The notes: a model not told the origin generated them from the sequence alone. A stretch of 64,000 nucleotides of DNA from Vicinamibacterales bacterium (GCA_041659285.1 JBAZYO010000016.1:1-64000); one strand, 5' to 3'. Shown: positions 35,450-42,914, numbered from the stretch's first letter. Made by a program: numbers and translations.

Positions 35450-36265
35450 ATGTCGTTCCTCAACGAGCTGCTTCAACGGCCGCCGGTCACCTGGTGGGAC
35501 GTCCTCGACATCCTGATCGTCTCGATCATGGTGTACGAGCTGCTCAAGCTGATTCGCGGCACCCGGGCCGTGCAGCTGGCGGTGGGCATCGCATTCTTCG
35601 TCGGGCTGTTCTACGTTTCGCGCGGCTTTCAGCTTGAAACCGTCAACTGGCTGATCCGCAACATCATCGGCTACGTGGTGTTTGCCGGCATCGTGCTGCT
35701 GCAGGCCGACATCCGCCGCGCCCTGGTGCATCTGGGCCGCGGCCGGCTGTTTCGCCGCCTCAACCGCAAGGTGAGCGACGACGACACGATTGAAGAGCTG
35801 GTGGTGGCCGCCTCCGCGCTGGCGGCCAAGAAGACCGGCGCCATCATCGTGGTCGAGCGGTCGATTGGCCTGCGCAACTACATCGAGAGCGGCATTCCGC
35901 TCGATGCGCGCCTGACTTACGACCTGCTGGTCAGCATCTTCCAGCCCACCTCGCCCCTGCATGACGGCGCGGTGATCGTGCAGCGGGATCGGGCGGCGGC
36001 CGCGGCGTGCTTCCTGCCGCTGACCGTCAACCCGCGGCTGAACCGGGAGCTGGGCTCCCGCCACCGGGCGGCCATCGGCATCACCGAGGAGAACGACGCG
36101 ATCGCGATCGTGGTGTCGGAAGAGACCGGGCGCATCTCGCTGGTGGAAGACGGCGATCTCGAGTACGACATGAACGCGGAGCGGCTGCGCGCGCGCCTGA
36201 AGGCGCTGGTCACCCTGCGCCCCGCCAACGGCAAGCCACGACAGCCGGGATACTCATTCAGCTGA
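35450..36265 (+). CDS. cdaA: Diadenylate cyclase CdaA
   Basis: Makes the second messenger c-di-AMP from two ATP. Three N-terminal transmembrane helices (about 16-36, 41-58 and 65-85), a short coiled coil, then the DisA_N (DAC) domain with active-site DGA at 172-174 (PLHDGAVIV) and RHR at 204-206 (GSRHRAAIGI), plus the EEND block. 271 aa, normal. It heads cdaA-cdaR-glmM, the same order as in Firmicutes, with its stop overlapping cdaR by one base. The membrane position suggests links to envelope stress and potassium or osmotic control. Confidence 0.96.
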   Translation: MSFLNELLQRPPVTWWDVLDILIVSIMVYELLKLIRGTRAVQLAVGIAFFVGLFYVSRGFQLETVNWLIRNIIGYVVFAGIVLLQADIRRALVHLGRGRLFRRLNRKVSDDDTIEELVVAASALAAKKTGAIIVVERSIGLRNYIESGIPLDARLTYDLLVSIFQPTSPLHDGAVIVQRDRAAAAACFLPLTVNPRLNRELGSRHRAAIGITEENDAIAIVVSEETGRISLVEDGDLEYDMNAERLRARLKALVTLRPANGKPRQPGYSFS

Positions 36266-36915
36266 TGGCGTATCACCCCTTTCGCAATCTCGGGCTCAAG
36301 TTCCTGTCGATCTGCATCGCCGTGCTGCTGTGGCTGGTCGTGGCGGGCGAGCGGGTCGTGGAGCGCGTGCTGCGCGCGCCGGTCGAGTTCCAGAACCTGC
36401 CCAACGGGCTCGAGCTGGTCGGCAACCTGCCCGACACAGTGGAAGTGCGCCTGCGCGGGTCGTCCGGCGCGCTCAGCCGCATGGGTCCGGGCGACCTGTC
36501 GGCCGTGCTCGACTTGCGCACCGCGCGGCCCGGCCGCCGGCTGTTCCACCTCACGCCGACGCAGGTGACCGTGCCCTACGGCGTCAACGTGGTGCAGGTC
36601 GGGCCGTCGACGTTGACGATGGAGTTCGAGATGGCGGGCGTGCGCATGGTTCCAGTGGAGCCCGACATCGAAGGGCGGCCCGCGCCCGGCTACGAAGTGA
36701 CGAAGGTGACGAGCGATCCGCAAACCGTGGAAGTGGCGGGGCCGGAGAGCGCGGTGAAGCGGCTCGCCGCCGCGATGACCGAACCCGTCGTGATTACCAA
36801 CGAAACGCGATCGGTACGCGAAGTCGTGACCATTGGCGTCCAGGACGCGAGCCTCAGGCTGCGGTCGCCGCAAACCGCGGTGGTCACCGTGACCATTTCC
36901 CCCAAGCAACCATGA
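36265..36915 (+). CDS. cdaR: CdaR/YbbR-like regulator of diadenylate cyclase
   Basis: 216 aa. N-terminal membrane anchor (LGLKFLSICIAVLLWLVVAG) and two to three YbbR-type beta domains outside the cell: VEFQNLPNGLELVGNLPDTV, LSAVLDLRTARPG and the later TSDPQTVEVAGPESAVKRL. In Firmicutes CdaR binds and modulates CdaA and GlmM. The ATG overlaps the cdaA stop, and its own stop overlaps glmM by 4 bases, so the three are coupled. Confidence 0.88.
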   Translation: MAYHPFRNLGLKFLSICIAVLLWLVVAGERVVERVLRAPVEFQNLPNGLELVGNLPDTVEVRLRGSSGALSRMGPGDLSAVLDLRTARPGRRLFHLTPTQVTVPYGVNVVQVGPSTLTMEFEMAGVRMVPVEPDIEGRPAPGYEVTKVTSDPQTVEVAGPESAVKRLAAAMTEPVVITNETRSVREVVTIGVQDASLRLRSPQTAVVTVTISPKQP

Positions 36916-38243
36916 AACTGTTCGGAACTGATGGCATTCGAGGCAAGGCCGGCGTGGCGCCGCTGGAGCCGGCGACGGTCGCCCGTGTCGGCGCGGCGTT
37001 GGTCCGGTCGCTGATGGACGGGCCATCGCCGCATCGATTCGTGATCGGGCGCGACACGCGCGAGTCGGGCGAATGGATCGAGCAGGAGCTGGCCCGCGGG
37101 CTGACCAGCGAGGGGGCCACGGTGGTGAGTGCCGGCGTGGTGCCGACCCCCGCCATCGCCTACCTCGCGCGCACCGAAGGCTTCGACGCCGGCCTGGTGA
37201 TCTCCGCCTCGCACAATCCCTACGAAGATAACGGCATCAAGGTGTTCGGCGGCTCCGGCGTCAAGCTCACCGCCGCGCTCGAGGCCTCGGTGGAGGCGCT
37301 GGTGGCCGATCGGTCCTGGAGCGTCGGCGCCGCGCCTGGCGTGATCGACCGGCAGGACCTGACGGGCCATTACCTCGCGCATCTCGAACAGATCATGGAT
37401 GACGCCGGGCCGCTCGCCGGCTCGCCCATCGTGGTGGACTGCGCGAATGGCGCCACCGCCGGCATCGCCCCCGCCTTCCTGTCGTCGCTCGGGTTCGACG
37501 TCCGGCCCATCGGCGTGACGCCGGATGGCCGCAACATCAACCTCGATTGCGGGTCCACGCACCTCGCCGGGTTGGCCCGCGAAGTGGTGGCGTCGGGCGC
37601 CCGCCTCGGCATCGCGTTTGACGGCGACGGCGACCGCGCGTTGTTCGTGGATGCCTCGGGCGCGGTGGTGGACGGCGACGCGGTGCTGCTGATCGCGGCG
37701 TTGCACCTGAAGCAGGAGGGCCGGTTGCCCGGCAACGCCGTGGTGTCCACGGTGATGAGCAACATCGGGCTCGAGCTGGCGCTTCGCGATCGCGGCATCA
37801 GCCTGGTGCGGACGGCGGTGGGCGACAAGTACGTGATGGAAGAGATGGTCAAGCGCGGCTACGCCCTCGGCGGCGAACAGTCGGGCCACATCATCTTCGC
37901 GGATCACCTGTTCACCGGCGATGGGTTGGCCACGGCGCTGAACGTGCTGCGGATCATGGCGCAGTCGGGCAAGGAGCTGGCCGAACTGGCCGGCCCGCTG
38001 GTCACCTATCCGCAGGTCTTGGTCAACGTGCGCGTGAAGCAGAAGACCGACTACCTGGAGGTGCCGGCGATTGCCGCCACGGTCAGGCGCGTGGAAGACG
38101 GACTGTCGGGCCACGGCCGGTTGCTGGTCCGCTATTCGGGCACCGAGCCGCTGCTGCGCATCATGCTCGAGGGCAAGGACCAGGCCGAGATTCGGACGTG
38201 GGCGGATGAGATCGCGGCGGTCGTAAAGGAGCACCTTGCCTAA
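36912..38243 (+). CDS. glmM: Phosphoglucosamine mutase
   Basis: Isomerises glucosamine-6-phosphate to glucosamine-1-phosphate for peptidoglycan and UDP-GlcNAc. Start MKLFGTDGIRGKAG, catalytic Ser100 in VISASHNPYEDNGIK, metal loop AFDGDGDRALFVD near 239-243, GGEQSGHIIF sugar-binding block and the C-terminal RYSGTEPLLRIMLEG phosphate loop. 443 aa. In other bacteria GlmM binds and inhibits CdaA, and their co-location here supports that partnership. Confidence 0.96.
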   Translation: MKLFGTDGIRGKAGVAPLEPATVARVGAALVRSLMDGPSPHRFVIGRDTRESGEWIEQELARGLTSEGATVVSAGVVPTPAIAYLARTEGFDAGLVISASHNPYEDNGIKVFGGSGVKLTAALEASVEALVADRSWSVGAAPGVIDRQDLTGHYLAHLEQIMDDAGPLAGSPIVVDCANGATAGIAPAFLSSLGFDVRPIGVTPDGRNINLDCGSTHLAGLAREVVASGARLGIAFDGDGDRALFVDASGAVVDGDAVLLIAALHLKQEGRLPGNAVVSTVMSNIGLELALRDRGISLVRTAVGDKYVMEEMVKRGYALGGEQSGHIIFADHLFTGDGLATALNVLRIMAQSGKELAELAGPLVTYPQVLVNVRVKQKTDYLEVPAIAATVRRVEDGLSGHGRLLVRYSGTEPLLRIMLEGKDQAEIRTWADEIAAVVKEHLA

Positions 38244-38973
38244 GCTCTCGGTCAACGTCAACAAGGTGGCGACCGTGCGCAACTCGCGCGGCGGCAGCCT
38301 GCCGTCGGTGATCGAGGCGGTGCGCACGTGCATCGACGCCGGCGCGCCCGGCATCACCGTGCATCCGCGCGCCGACGCCCGGCACATCACGACCGCCGAT
38401 GTTCACGACATTGCCGCGGAGCTGGCGCCGCTCAAGGGTCGCGTCGAGTTCAACATCGAAGGCGATCCGCGGCCCGATCTCATCGACCTGGTGCTGGCGG
38501 TGAAGCCGGACCAGTGCACGCTGGTGCCGGTGGCCCCGGGCGAGATCACGAGCCAGGCCGGTTGGCCCGCGGATACGCCGCAGGACGTGCTGGCCGGTGT
38601 GATCGGCGCGATGACGGCGGCGGGCGTCCGCGTCAGCCTGTTCGTGGACCCCGAGCCGGCCGCCATTCGCTGGGCCAAGGCCATGGGCGCCGATCGCGTC
38701 GAGTTGTACACGGAGCCGTTCGCCCGCGCCTTCGAGCGCGGCCCGGCGGCCGCGGACGCGAGCTTCGCGCACTACGTGGAAGCGTCCACGCTCGCGTTCG
38801 AGCTCGGCGTCGGCGTCAATGCCGGGCACGATCTCGACCTGAAGAACCTCACGCTGTTCCGCACGCTGCCGCACCTGGACGAAGTGTCCATTGGCCACGC
38901 CCTCATCAGCCGGGCGATCTTCGTCGGCCTCAACCGCGTGGTCAGAGAATATCTGGCGGCACTGAATGGCTGA
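38236..38973 (+). CDS. pdxJ: Pyridoxine 5'-phosphate synthase
   Basis: Makes PNP from 1-deoxyxylulose-5-phosphate and 3-amino-2-oxopropyl phosphate. TIM barrel with PKLSVNVNKVATVRNSRGG, GITVHPRADARHI, VEFNIEGDPRPD, TLVPVAPGEITSQAGW, ELYTEPFARAF, VNAGHDLDLKNL and VSIGHALISRAIFVG. 245 aa, a normal length. The TTG start overlaps the glmM stop by 8 bases. Its last codons overlap the start of the next frame. Confidence 0.95.
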   Translation: MPKLSVNVNKVATVRNSRGGSLPSVIEAVRTCIDAGAPGITVHPRADARHITTADVHDIAAELAPLKGRVEFNIEGDPRPDLIDLVLAVKPDQCTLVPVAPGEITSQAGWPADTPQDVLAGVIGAMTAAGVRVSLFVDPEPAAIRWAKAMGADRVELYTEPFARAFERGPAAADASFAHYVEASTLAFELGVGVNAGHDLDLKNLTLFRTLPHLDEVSIGHALISRAIFVGLNRVVREYLAALNG

Positions 38974-39721
38974 TGTGGCGTCCGGCTTCTTGACCGCCGT
39001 AGCCTCGGCGAAGGTGGTTAGCCGGACCATTGCCATCGCACTCGCGGCCATGGCGCTGCTCGCGCCGCCCGCCGACGCCTCCGGCCGCGCCGTCACGATC
39101 GCCTCCCTCGACGGCGTCACCCTCGCCGGCGAACTCTACGAAGCCTCATCGCGCCCGGCGCCGGCCGTGGTGCTCGTGCACATGTTCACGCGCAGCAAGG
39201 CCGATTGGGGCAGCCTTCCCGACAAGATCCAGGACGCCGGTATTACCGCGCTGACCATCGATCTGCGCGGCCACGGCGGGTCGTCCGGCTCCCCCCAGAG
39301 CCTCGCCGACATGGTGCAGGACGTGCGTGCGGCGGCGCAGTGGCTGGCGGCCCGGCCGGGCGTGCGGCCCGGGTCCATCGGCCTGGTGGGCGCGTCGCTC
39401 GGCGCCAGCCTGTCGCTGCTGGCGGCCCCCGACCTGCCGGCGGTTCGGGCGATCGCGCTGCTGTCGCCGTCCCTCGACTATCGCGGCCTGCGCACCGACG
39501 TGAACCTGGTAAAGCGGATTGGCGGCCGCGCCCTGTGGCTGGCCGCCAGCGCCGAGGACCCGCTGGCGTTGCGGACCCTGCGTGACTTTGCGGCCGAGCC
39601 ATCGGGACCGCGCGAACAAATGATTTCGAATGCGGTCGCCCACGGCACGGCCCTCCTGGAGCGCGACGCCGACGTCGGCCGCGCGCTGGTGGACTGGCTA
39701 CGGCGCTCGTTGCTATCCTGA
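38966..39721 (+). CDS. Secreted alpha/beta hydrolase (dienelactone-hydrolase-like)
   Basis: A serine hydrolase with nucleophile elbow LVGASLGASLS, upstream LVHMFTRSKADWGSL and LTIDLRGHGGSSGS, and a late acid/His region. The frame opens at ATG 38966 inside pdxJ, but its first 16 residues (MADVASGFLTAVASAK) come from a nested pair of dispersed repeats. The GTG at 39014 or 39017 (VVSRTIAIALAAMALLAPPA) starts a clean signal peptide and may be the original start. No substrate can be named. Confidence 0.8.
   Translation: MADVASGFLTAVASAKVVSRTIAIALAAMALLAPPADASGRAVTIASLDGVTLAGELYEASSRPAPAVVLVHMFTRSKADWGSLPDKIQDAGITALTIDLRGHGGSSGSPQSLADMVQDVRAAAQWLAARPGVRPGSIGLVGASLGASLSLLAAPDLPAVRAIALLSPSLDYRGLRTDVNLVKRIGGRALWLAASAEDPLALRTLRDFAAEPSGPREQMISNAVAHGTALLERDADVGRALVDWLRRSLLS
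38972..39030. repeat. Nested dispersed repeat at the pdxJ/hydrolase junction
   Basis: Outer arms GATGTGGCGTCCGGCTT and AGCCGGACCAT match the intact palindrome at 49401-49428. Between them sits about 31 bases including GCCGTAGCCTCGGCGAAGG, a fragment of the second GC-rich family found in tilS. One palindrome appears to have inserted into another. Confidence 0.72.
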
Positions 39722-39729
39722 GGGTTCCC

Positions 39730-40332
39730 ATGAGAGCGGATGCAATCGTCTTCGCCGTTGCCGGATCGCTGTTCGGCCTGATCATCGGTTGGGTGCTGGG
39801 CACCCAGAATGCGGCCGGCAGGGCGCCAGCCGCGCCGGTGGCCCAGGCGGCCCCGGCTGCGGCCGGGGCGCCGGGGGCCCAGGCGCCGCCCCCGCTGGAC
39901 CCGGCCCGCGTGCAGGCATTGCAGGTGGTCGCCGAGAAGGACCCGAAGAACATCGAGTCGCGCGTGCAGCTCGGCAACCTCTTCTTCGACGCCGAGCAGT
40001 ATTCCCAGTCCATCTCGTGGTACGAACAGGCCCTCGCGCTCAATCCCGCCGACGCCAACGTGTCGACCGACCTGGGCGTGGCGTACTACTACACGAACCA
40101 GCCCGACCGTGCCCTGGCGCAGTTCGACAAGTCGCTGGCCGCCGATCCCAAGCACATCAAGACGCTGTTGAACGTCGGCATCGTCCGCGCGTTCGGCAAG
40201 AGCGACATGGCCGGCGCCGCGAAGGCGTGGGAGCAGGTGGTGGCGATCTCGCCGGACTCGCCGGAAGGACTGGCCGCCAAGAAGGGGCTCGAGGGCGTGA
40301 AGAACACCACGGCCGGCACCGCGGGAAAGTAG
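39730..40332 (+). CDS. TPR-repeat protein with N-terminal membrane anchor
   Basis: 200 aa. One transmembrane helix (IVFAVAGSLFGLIIGWVLG), a 40-residue Ala/Pro/Gly-rich linker, and three or more tetratricopeptide repeats (ALQVVAEKDPKNIESRVQLG, YSQSISWYEQALALNPADAN, PDRALAQFDKSLAADPKHIK). Similar anchored TPR proteins assist cytochrome c maturation (CcmI-like) or other assembly steps; nothing here specifies which. It sits 8 bases after the hydrolase and 3 before the next gene, in the gene run leading into the microcompartment locus. Confidence 0.82.
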   Translation: MRADAIVFAVAGSLFGLIIGWVLGTQNAAGRAPAAPVAQAAPAAAGAPGAQAPPPLDPARVQALQVVAEKDPKNIESRVQLGNLFFDAEQYSQSISWYEQALALNPADANVSTDLGVAYYYTNQPDRALAQFDKSLAADPKHIKTLLNVGIVRAFGKSDMAGAAKAWEQVVAISPDSPEGLAAKKGLEGVKNTTAGTAGK

Positions 40333-40335
40333 CGC

Positions 40336-40602
40336 GTGTTGCTGCGCCCGCTCCTCCTCCTCATCCTCTTCTGGGTGATCGCCCGCGTGTTCTGGCGATT
40401 CATCGAGGGTGTGGCGCGCGGCGCGTCGATCCCGCCACCTGGCGGCGCGCGCCGCGGCAGCGGGCCGACGCCGGTGAAGATGCAGCAATGTCCCGTCTGT
40501 GGCACCTATGTGGTGCCGGGCAAGGCGATCAGCACCGTCAACCGCGGCACCCCGGTGCATTTCTGCAGCGAGAAGTGCCGCGCCGAGTACGTAGTCCGAT
40601 GA
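40336..40602 (+). CDS. Small membrane protein with TRASH-like metal-binding domain
   Basis: 88 aa. An N-terminal hydrophobic helix (LLRPLLLLILFWVIARVFW), a Gly/Pro-rich linker, then a compact Cys motif, QQCPVCGTYVVPGKAI and HFCSEKCRAEY, i.e. CxxC and CxxxC. This resembles the PP0621/TRASH type of metal-sensing or metallochaperone knuckle. GTG start. Its stop overlaps the class II aldolase start by 4 bases (ATGA), so the two are translationally coupled. Confidence 0.72.
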   Translation: MLLRPLLLLILFWVIARVFWRFIEGVARGASIPPPGGARRGSGPTPVKMQQCPVCGTYVVPGKAISTVNRGTPVHFCSEKCRAEYVVR

Positions 40603-41444
40603 ACGCCGAAGAGCAGGCCCGCGCCGACATCGTGGAGGTGGGCCGCCGCCTCTGGCAGCGCGGCTTTGTTGCCTCCAACGACGGCAACATCAGCGTTCGC
40701 CTCGACGAAAACCGGCTGATCACCACGCCAAAGAGCGTGTCGAAGGGCTTCATGACCCCCGACATGATGGTGATCACCGACCTCAACGGCACGCGGATCG
40801 CCGGCGAGCGCGAGCCCTCGTCGGAACTGAAGATGCACCTTGAGGTGTATCGCAATCGCCCGGACGCCCGCGCGGTCGTGCACGCGCATCCGCCGACCGC
40901 CACCGGGTTTGCCGTGGCCGGCATCGCGCTCGATCGCGCCGTGCTGGCGGAGGTGATCACCACGCTCGGCAGCATCCCCATCGCCGAGTACGCCACGCCG
41001 TCCACCGAGGAACTGCCCGCCGCCGTCCGGAAATACGTCAAGGCCCACGATGGCCTGCTGCTGGCCAATCATGGCGCCCTCGCGCTCGCCGGCGACGTGA
41101 TGTCGGCGTACTATCGGATGGAGACCATCGAGCACTTCGCGAAGATCAGCCTGGTGGCGCGGACGCTGGGGCGCGAAAACGTGCTGTCGCGCGGCGAGGT
41201 GGACCGCCTGCAGGGCTTGCGCGGCATGTACGGCATCGCCTCGCCGGCGCCCATCTGCACCGACGAATCCAATCCGACGACGGGAGGGCAGTTGGACTGC
41301 CAGGTGGTTCAGGCGCCGCAGTCGGACGAGCGGCTCGTGCTCCATGGCCTGCAGGCGCCGCCAACCGGCACGGACGGGGAAATTCGGCTAACATACCGCG
41401 AGCTGACCGCCCTGATTGAGGACGCGGTCCGGCAACTCAAGTAA
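40599..41444 (+). CDS. Class II aldolase/adducin family protein, microcompartment-associated
   Basis: Zn-dependent aldolase resembling L-fuculose-1-phosphate or rhamnulose-1-phosphate aldolase, 281 aa. Active-site set complete: the catalytic acid in EPSSELKMHL, zinc ligands VVHAHPPTATGF, and the third histidine in LLANHGALALAGDV. After the catalytic domain (ending near 210) there is a Gly/Pro/Thr-rich linker and a final amphipathic helix (LTYRELTALIEDAVRQLK), the form of an encapsulation peptide. It directly precedes the shell genes, as in the planctomycete-type (PVM) loci that process deoxy-sugar phosphates to lactaldehyde. The substrate is inferred, not shown. ATG 40599 overlaps the previous stop. 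Confidence 0.86.
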   Translation: MNAEEQARADIVEVGRRLWQRGFVASNDGNISVRLDENRLITTPKSVSKGFMTPDMMVITDLNGTRIAGEREPSSELKMHLEVYRNRPDARAVVHAHPPTATGFAVAGIALDRAVLAEVITTLGSIPIAEYATPSTEELPAAVRKYVKAHDGLLLANHGALALAGDVMSAYYRMETIEHFAKISLVARTLGRENVLSRGEVDRLQGLRGMYGIASPAPICTDESNPTTGGQLDCQVVQAPQSDERLVLHGLQAPPTGTDGEIRLTYRELTALIEDAVRQLK

Positions 41445-41463
41445 GCGTTTCTGGAGGCATTCA

Positions 41464-41754
41464 ATGGGTGAAGCACTCGGCATGATCGAAACCAAGGGTC
41501 TGGTCGCGATGATCGAAGCGGCCGACGCCATGGTGAAGGCTGCCAAAGTGACGCTGGTCGGCTGGGAAAAGATCGGCGCCGGCTACGTGACCGCGATCGT
41601 CCGCGGCGACGTCGCGGCGGTCAAGGCGGCGACCGACGCCGGCGCCGCCGCCGCGCGCCGCGTCGGCGAGCTGGTCTCGGTGCACGTCATTCCCCGGCCG
41701 CACGCAAACCTGGAAGACGTCCTGCCCATCGGCAAGGCCCACACCAAGGCGTAG
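41464..41754 (+). CDS. Bacterial microcompartment hexamer shell protein (BMC-H)
   Basis: 96 aa single BMC domain forming the facets of a protein shell. Sequence MGEALGMIETKGLVAMIEAA, VTLVGWEKIGAGYVTAIVRG and DVAAVKAATDAGAAAARRVG, then SVHVIPRPHANLEDVLPIG. The pore loop reads KIGAG, small and hydrophilic as in PduA/EutM (KIGSG). GGAGG ribosome-binding site 8 bases before ATG 41464. It is the only hexamer gene visible here. Followed by three pentamer genes. Confidence 0.97.
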   Translation: MGEALGMIETKGLVAMIEAADAMVKAAKVTLVGWEKIGAGYVTAIVRGDVAAVKAATDAGAAAARRVGELVSVHVIPRPHANLEDVLPIGKAHTKA

Positions 41755-41778
41755 GCCGCAGATGACGCAGATGACGCC
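41755..41778. repeat. CCGCAGATGACGCAGATG-type repeat, copy 2
   Basis: GCCGCAGATGACGCAGATGACGCC between the BMC-H stop and the first BMC-P gene, using two to three GATGACGC(A/C) units. Confidence 0.75.
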
Positions 41779-41796
41779 GACAGCGGTGTAGGCGCC

Positions 41797-42066
41797 ATGC
41801 TCCTGGCCCGTATCGTCGGCACCGTAGTCGCCACCCGGAAGGATCCGCGCCTGGTCAGCAGCAAGCTGCTGCTGGCCCGCGCCGTGGATCCCAAGGGCAA
41901 GGCCGAGGGCAACTACCTCGTGGCCATCGACACCGTGGACGCCGGCGTTGGCGAAACCGTGCTCATCGTCAGCGGCAGTTCCGCGCGCCTGGCCTCGGGC
42001 TTGAAAGACGTGCCGGTGGATGCCGCGGTGGTCGGCATCGTTGACGCGGTGGACGTCGCCGAGTAG
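41797..42066 (+). CDS. Microcompartment vertex protein (BMC-P, EutN/CcmL family), first
   Basis: 89 aa. MLLARIVGTVVATRKDPRLV, SKLLLARAVDP, YLVAIDTVDAGVGETVLIVSG and SSARLASGLKDVPVDAAVVG are the typical EutN/CcmL blocks, with the pentamer pore motif GSSAR. It caps the icosahedral vertices of the shell. The most canonical of the three pentamer proteins. Confidence 0.95.
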   Translation: MLLARIVGTVVATRKDPRLVSSKLLLARAVDPKGKAEGNYLVAIDTVDAGVGETVLIVSGSSARLASGLKDVPVDAAVVGIVDAVDVAE

Positions 42067-42070
42067 TGCC

Positions 42071-42343
42071 ATGCAGCTTGCCCGCGTAATCGGGGACGTC
42101 GTCGCCACCCGCAAGGACCCCGGCTTCCACAGCACCACGCTCCTCCTCCTGCAACCCATCTCCGCTGACGGCAAGAACGTCGGCCGCCCGCTCGTGGCCG
42201 TTGACTCGGTGGGCGCCGGCGTCGGCGAAACGGTGTTTTTCGTCCGCGGCAAGGAAGCCAGCTTTCCGTTTCATCCCACCGAGATGCCCGCCGACGCCGG
42301 CATTGTCGGCATCGTTGATCACTGGTCGACGGGCAACACATGA
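42071..42343 (+). CDS. Microcompartment vertex protein (BMC-P), second
   Basis: 90 aa. MQLARVIGDVVATRKDPGFH, LLLLQPISADGKNVG, AVDSVGAGVGETVFFVRGKE. Here the GSSAR-type block is replaced by GKEASFPFHPTEMPADAGIV, a longer acidic-aromatic loop, and the C-terminus (DHWSTGNT) differs. This divergence suggests a specialised vertex or a slightly different pore. Its start lies 4 bases behind the first BMC-P. Confidence 0.93.
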   Translation: MQLARVIGDVVATRKDPGFHSTTLLLLQPISADGKNVGRPLVAVDSVGAGVGETVFFVRGKEASFPFHPTEMPADAGIVGIVDHWSTGNT

Positions 42344-42612
42344 TCCTCGCGCGCGTCGTCGGATCGGTCGTCGCCACCCAGAAGCGCCCGCAGTTCGAGG
42401 GCGCGAAGCTGATGCTGGTGCAGCCGGAAACGCCGCAGGGCGTGGCCATCGGCGCGACGCTGCTGGCCATTGATTCGGTGGGCGCGGGCGTCAACGAACG
42501 CGTGATTGTCGTGCTGGAAGGCCGCGCCGCCGGCGAGGCGCTGGGCCGCAAGCTCTCGCCCGTGGACGCGGCGATTGTGGGCATCGTCGATCAGCTGGAG
42601 TTCGTCGAATGA
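42340..42612 (+). CDS. Microcompartment vertex protein (BMC-P), third
   Basis: 90 aa. MILARVVGSVVATQKRPQFE, KLMLVQPETPQGVAIGATLL, AIDSVGAGVNERVIVVLEGR. The pore block is GRAAGEALGRKLSPVDAAIV. Overlaps the second BMC-P by 4 bases (ATGA). Three different pentamer proteins with one hexamer gene is the layout of PVM-type loci minus one hexamer. Confidence 0.94.
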   Translation: MILARVVGSVVATQKRPQFEGAKLMLVQPETPQGVAIGATLLAIDSVGAGVNERVIVVLEGRAAGEALGRKLSPVDAAIVGIVDQLEFVE

Positions 42613-42640
42613 CGCCGCAGATGACGCGAATGACGCGGAG
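42608..42640. repeat. CGCAGATGACGC-type repeat, copy 3
   Basis: AATGACGCCGCAGATGACGC followed by GAATGACGCGGA spans the end of the third BMC-P gene and the gap to the next gene, again of the (G)ATGACGC unit type. Confidence 0.72.
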
Positions 42641-42649
42641 TCAAGTGCC

Positions 42650-42907
42650 GTGACCGACGACGAGATCCGCGCACTGGTGAGGGTGGCGATCCGGAAGCAC
42701 CTGGGCGCGCCCGCCTTCGCGCCAGGCGCTTCGGCGGACCCGCCTGCGATCTCTGCCTCGCCCGCGGTGTTGCCACCGCAACCGCCATTCATTCCGATCG
42801 CCTTCAGCCGCTATGCCCTGCCGCGCGCTGAGGACGACACCATGTGCATCATCGAGCCGGCGATGAACTGTAACCACTGCGGCTATTGCCAGTGTCACGG
42901 GCACTAA
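42650..42907 (+). CDS. Small Cys/His-rich protein with encapsulation-peptide-like N-terminus
   Basis: 85 aa from GTG 42650. Residues 3-19 (DDEIRALVRVAIRKHLG) form a short amphipathic helix with hydrophobic positions every 3-4 residues, the shape of known microcompartment encapsulation peptides. Residues about 20-50 are an Ala/Pro-rich linker. The C-terminus has Cys66, Cys74, Cys77, Cys80 and Cys82 plus His76, His83 and His85 (CNHCGYCQCHGH), spaced like a metal- or Fe-S-binding knuckle. I know no named family. It lies between the last pentamer gene and the dehydrogenase, so it is a strong candidate for a shell cargo or cargo scaffold. Translation is supported by position and composition only. 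Confidence 0.7.
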   Translation: MTDDEIRALVRVAIRKHLGAPAFAPGASADPPAISASPAVLPPQPPFIPIAFSRYALPRAEDDTMCIIEPAMNCNHCGYCQCHGH

Positions 42908-42914
42908 TACTTTC

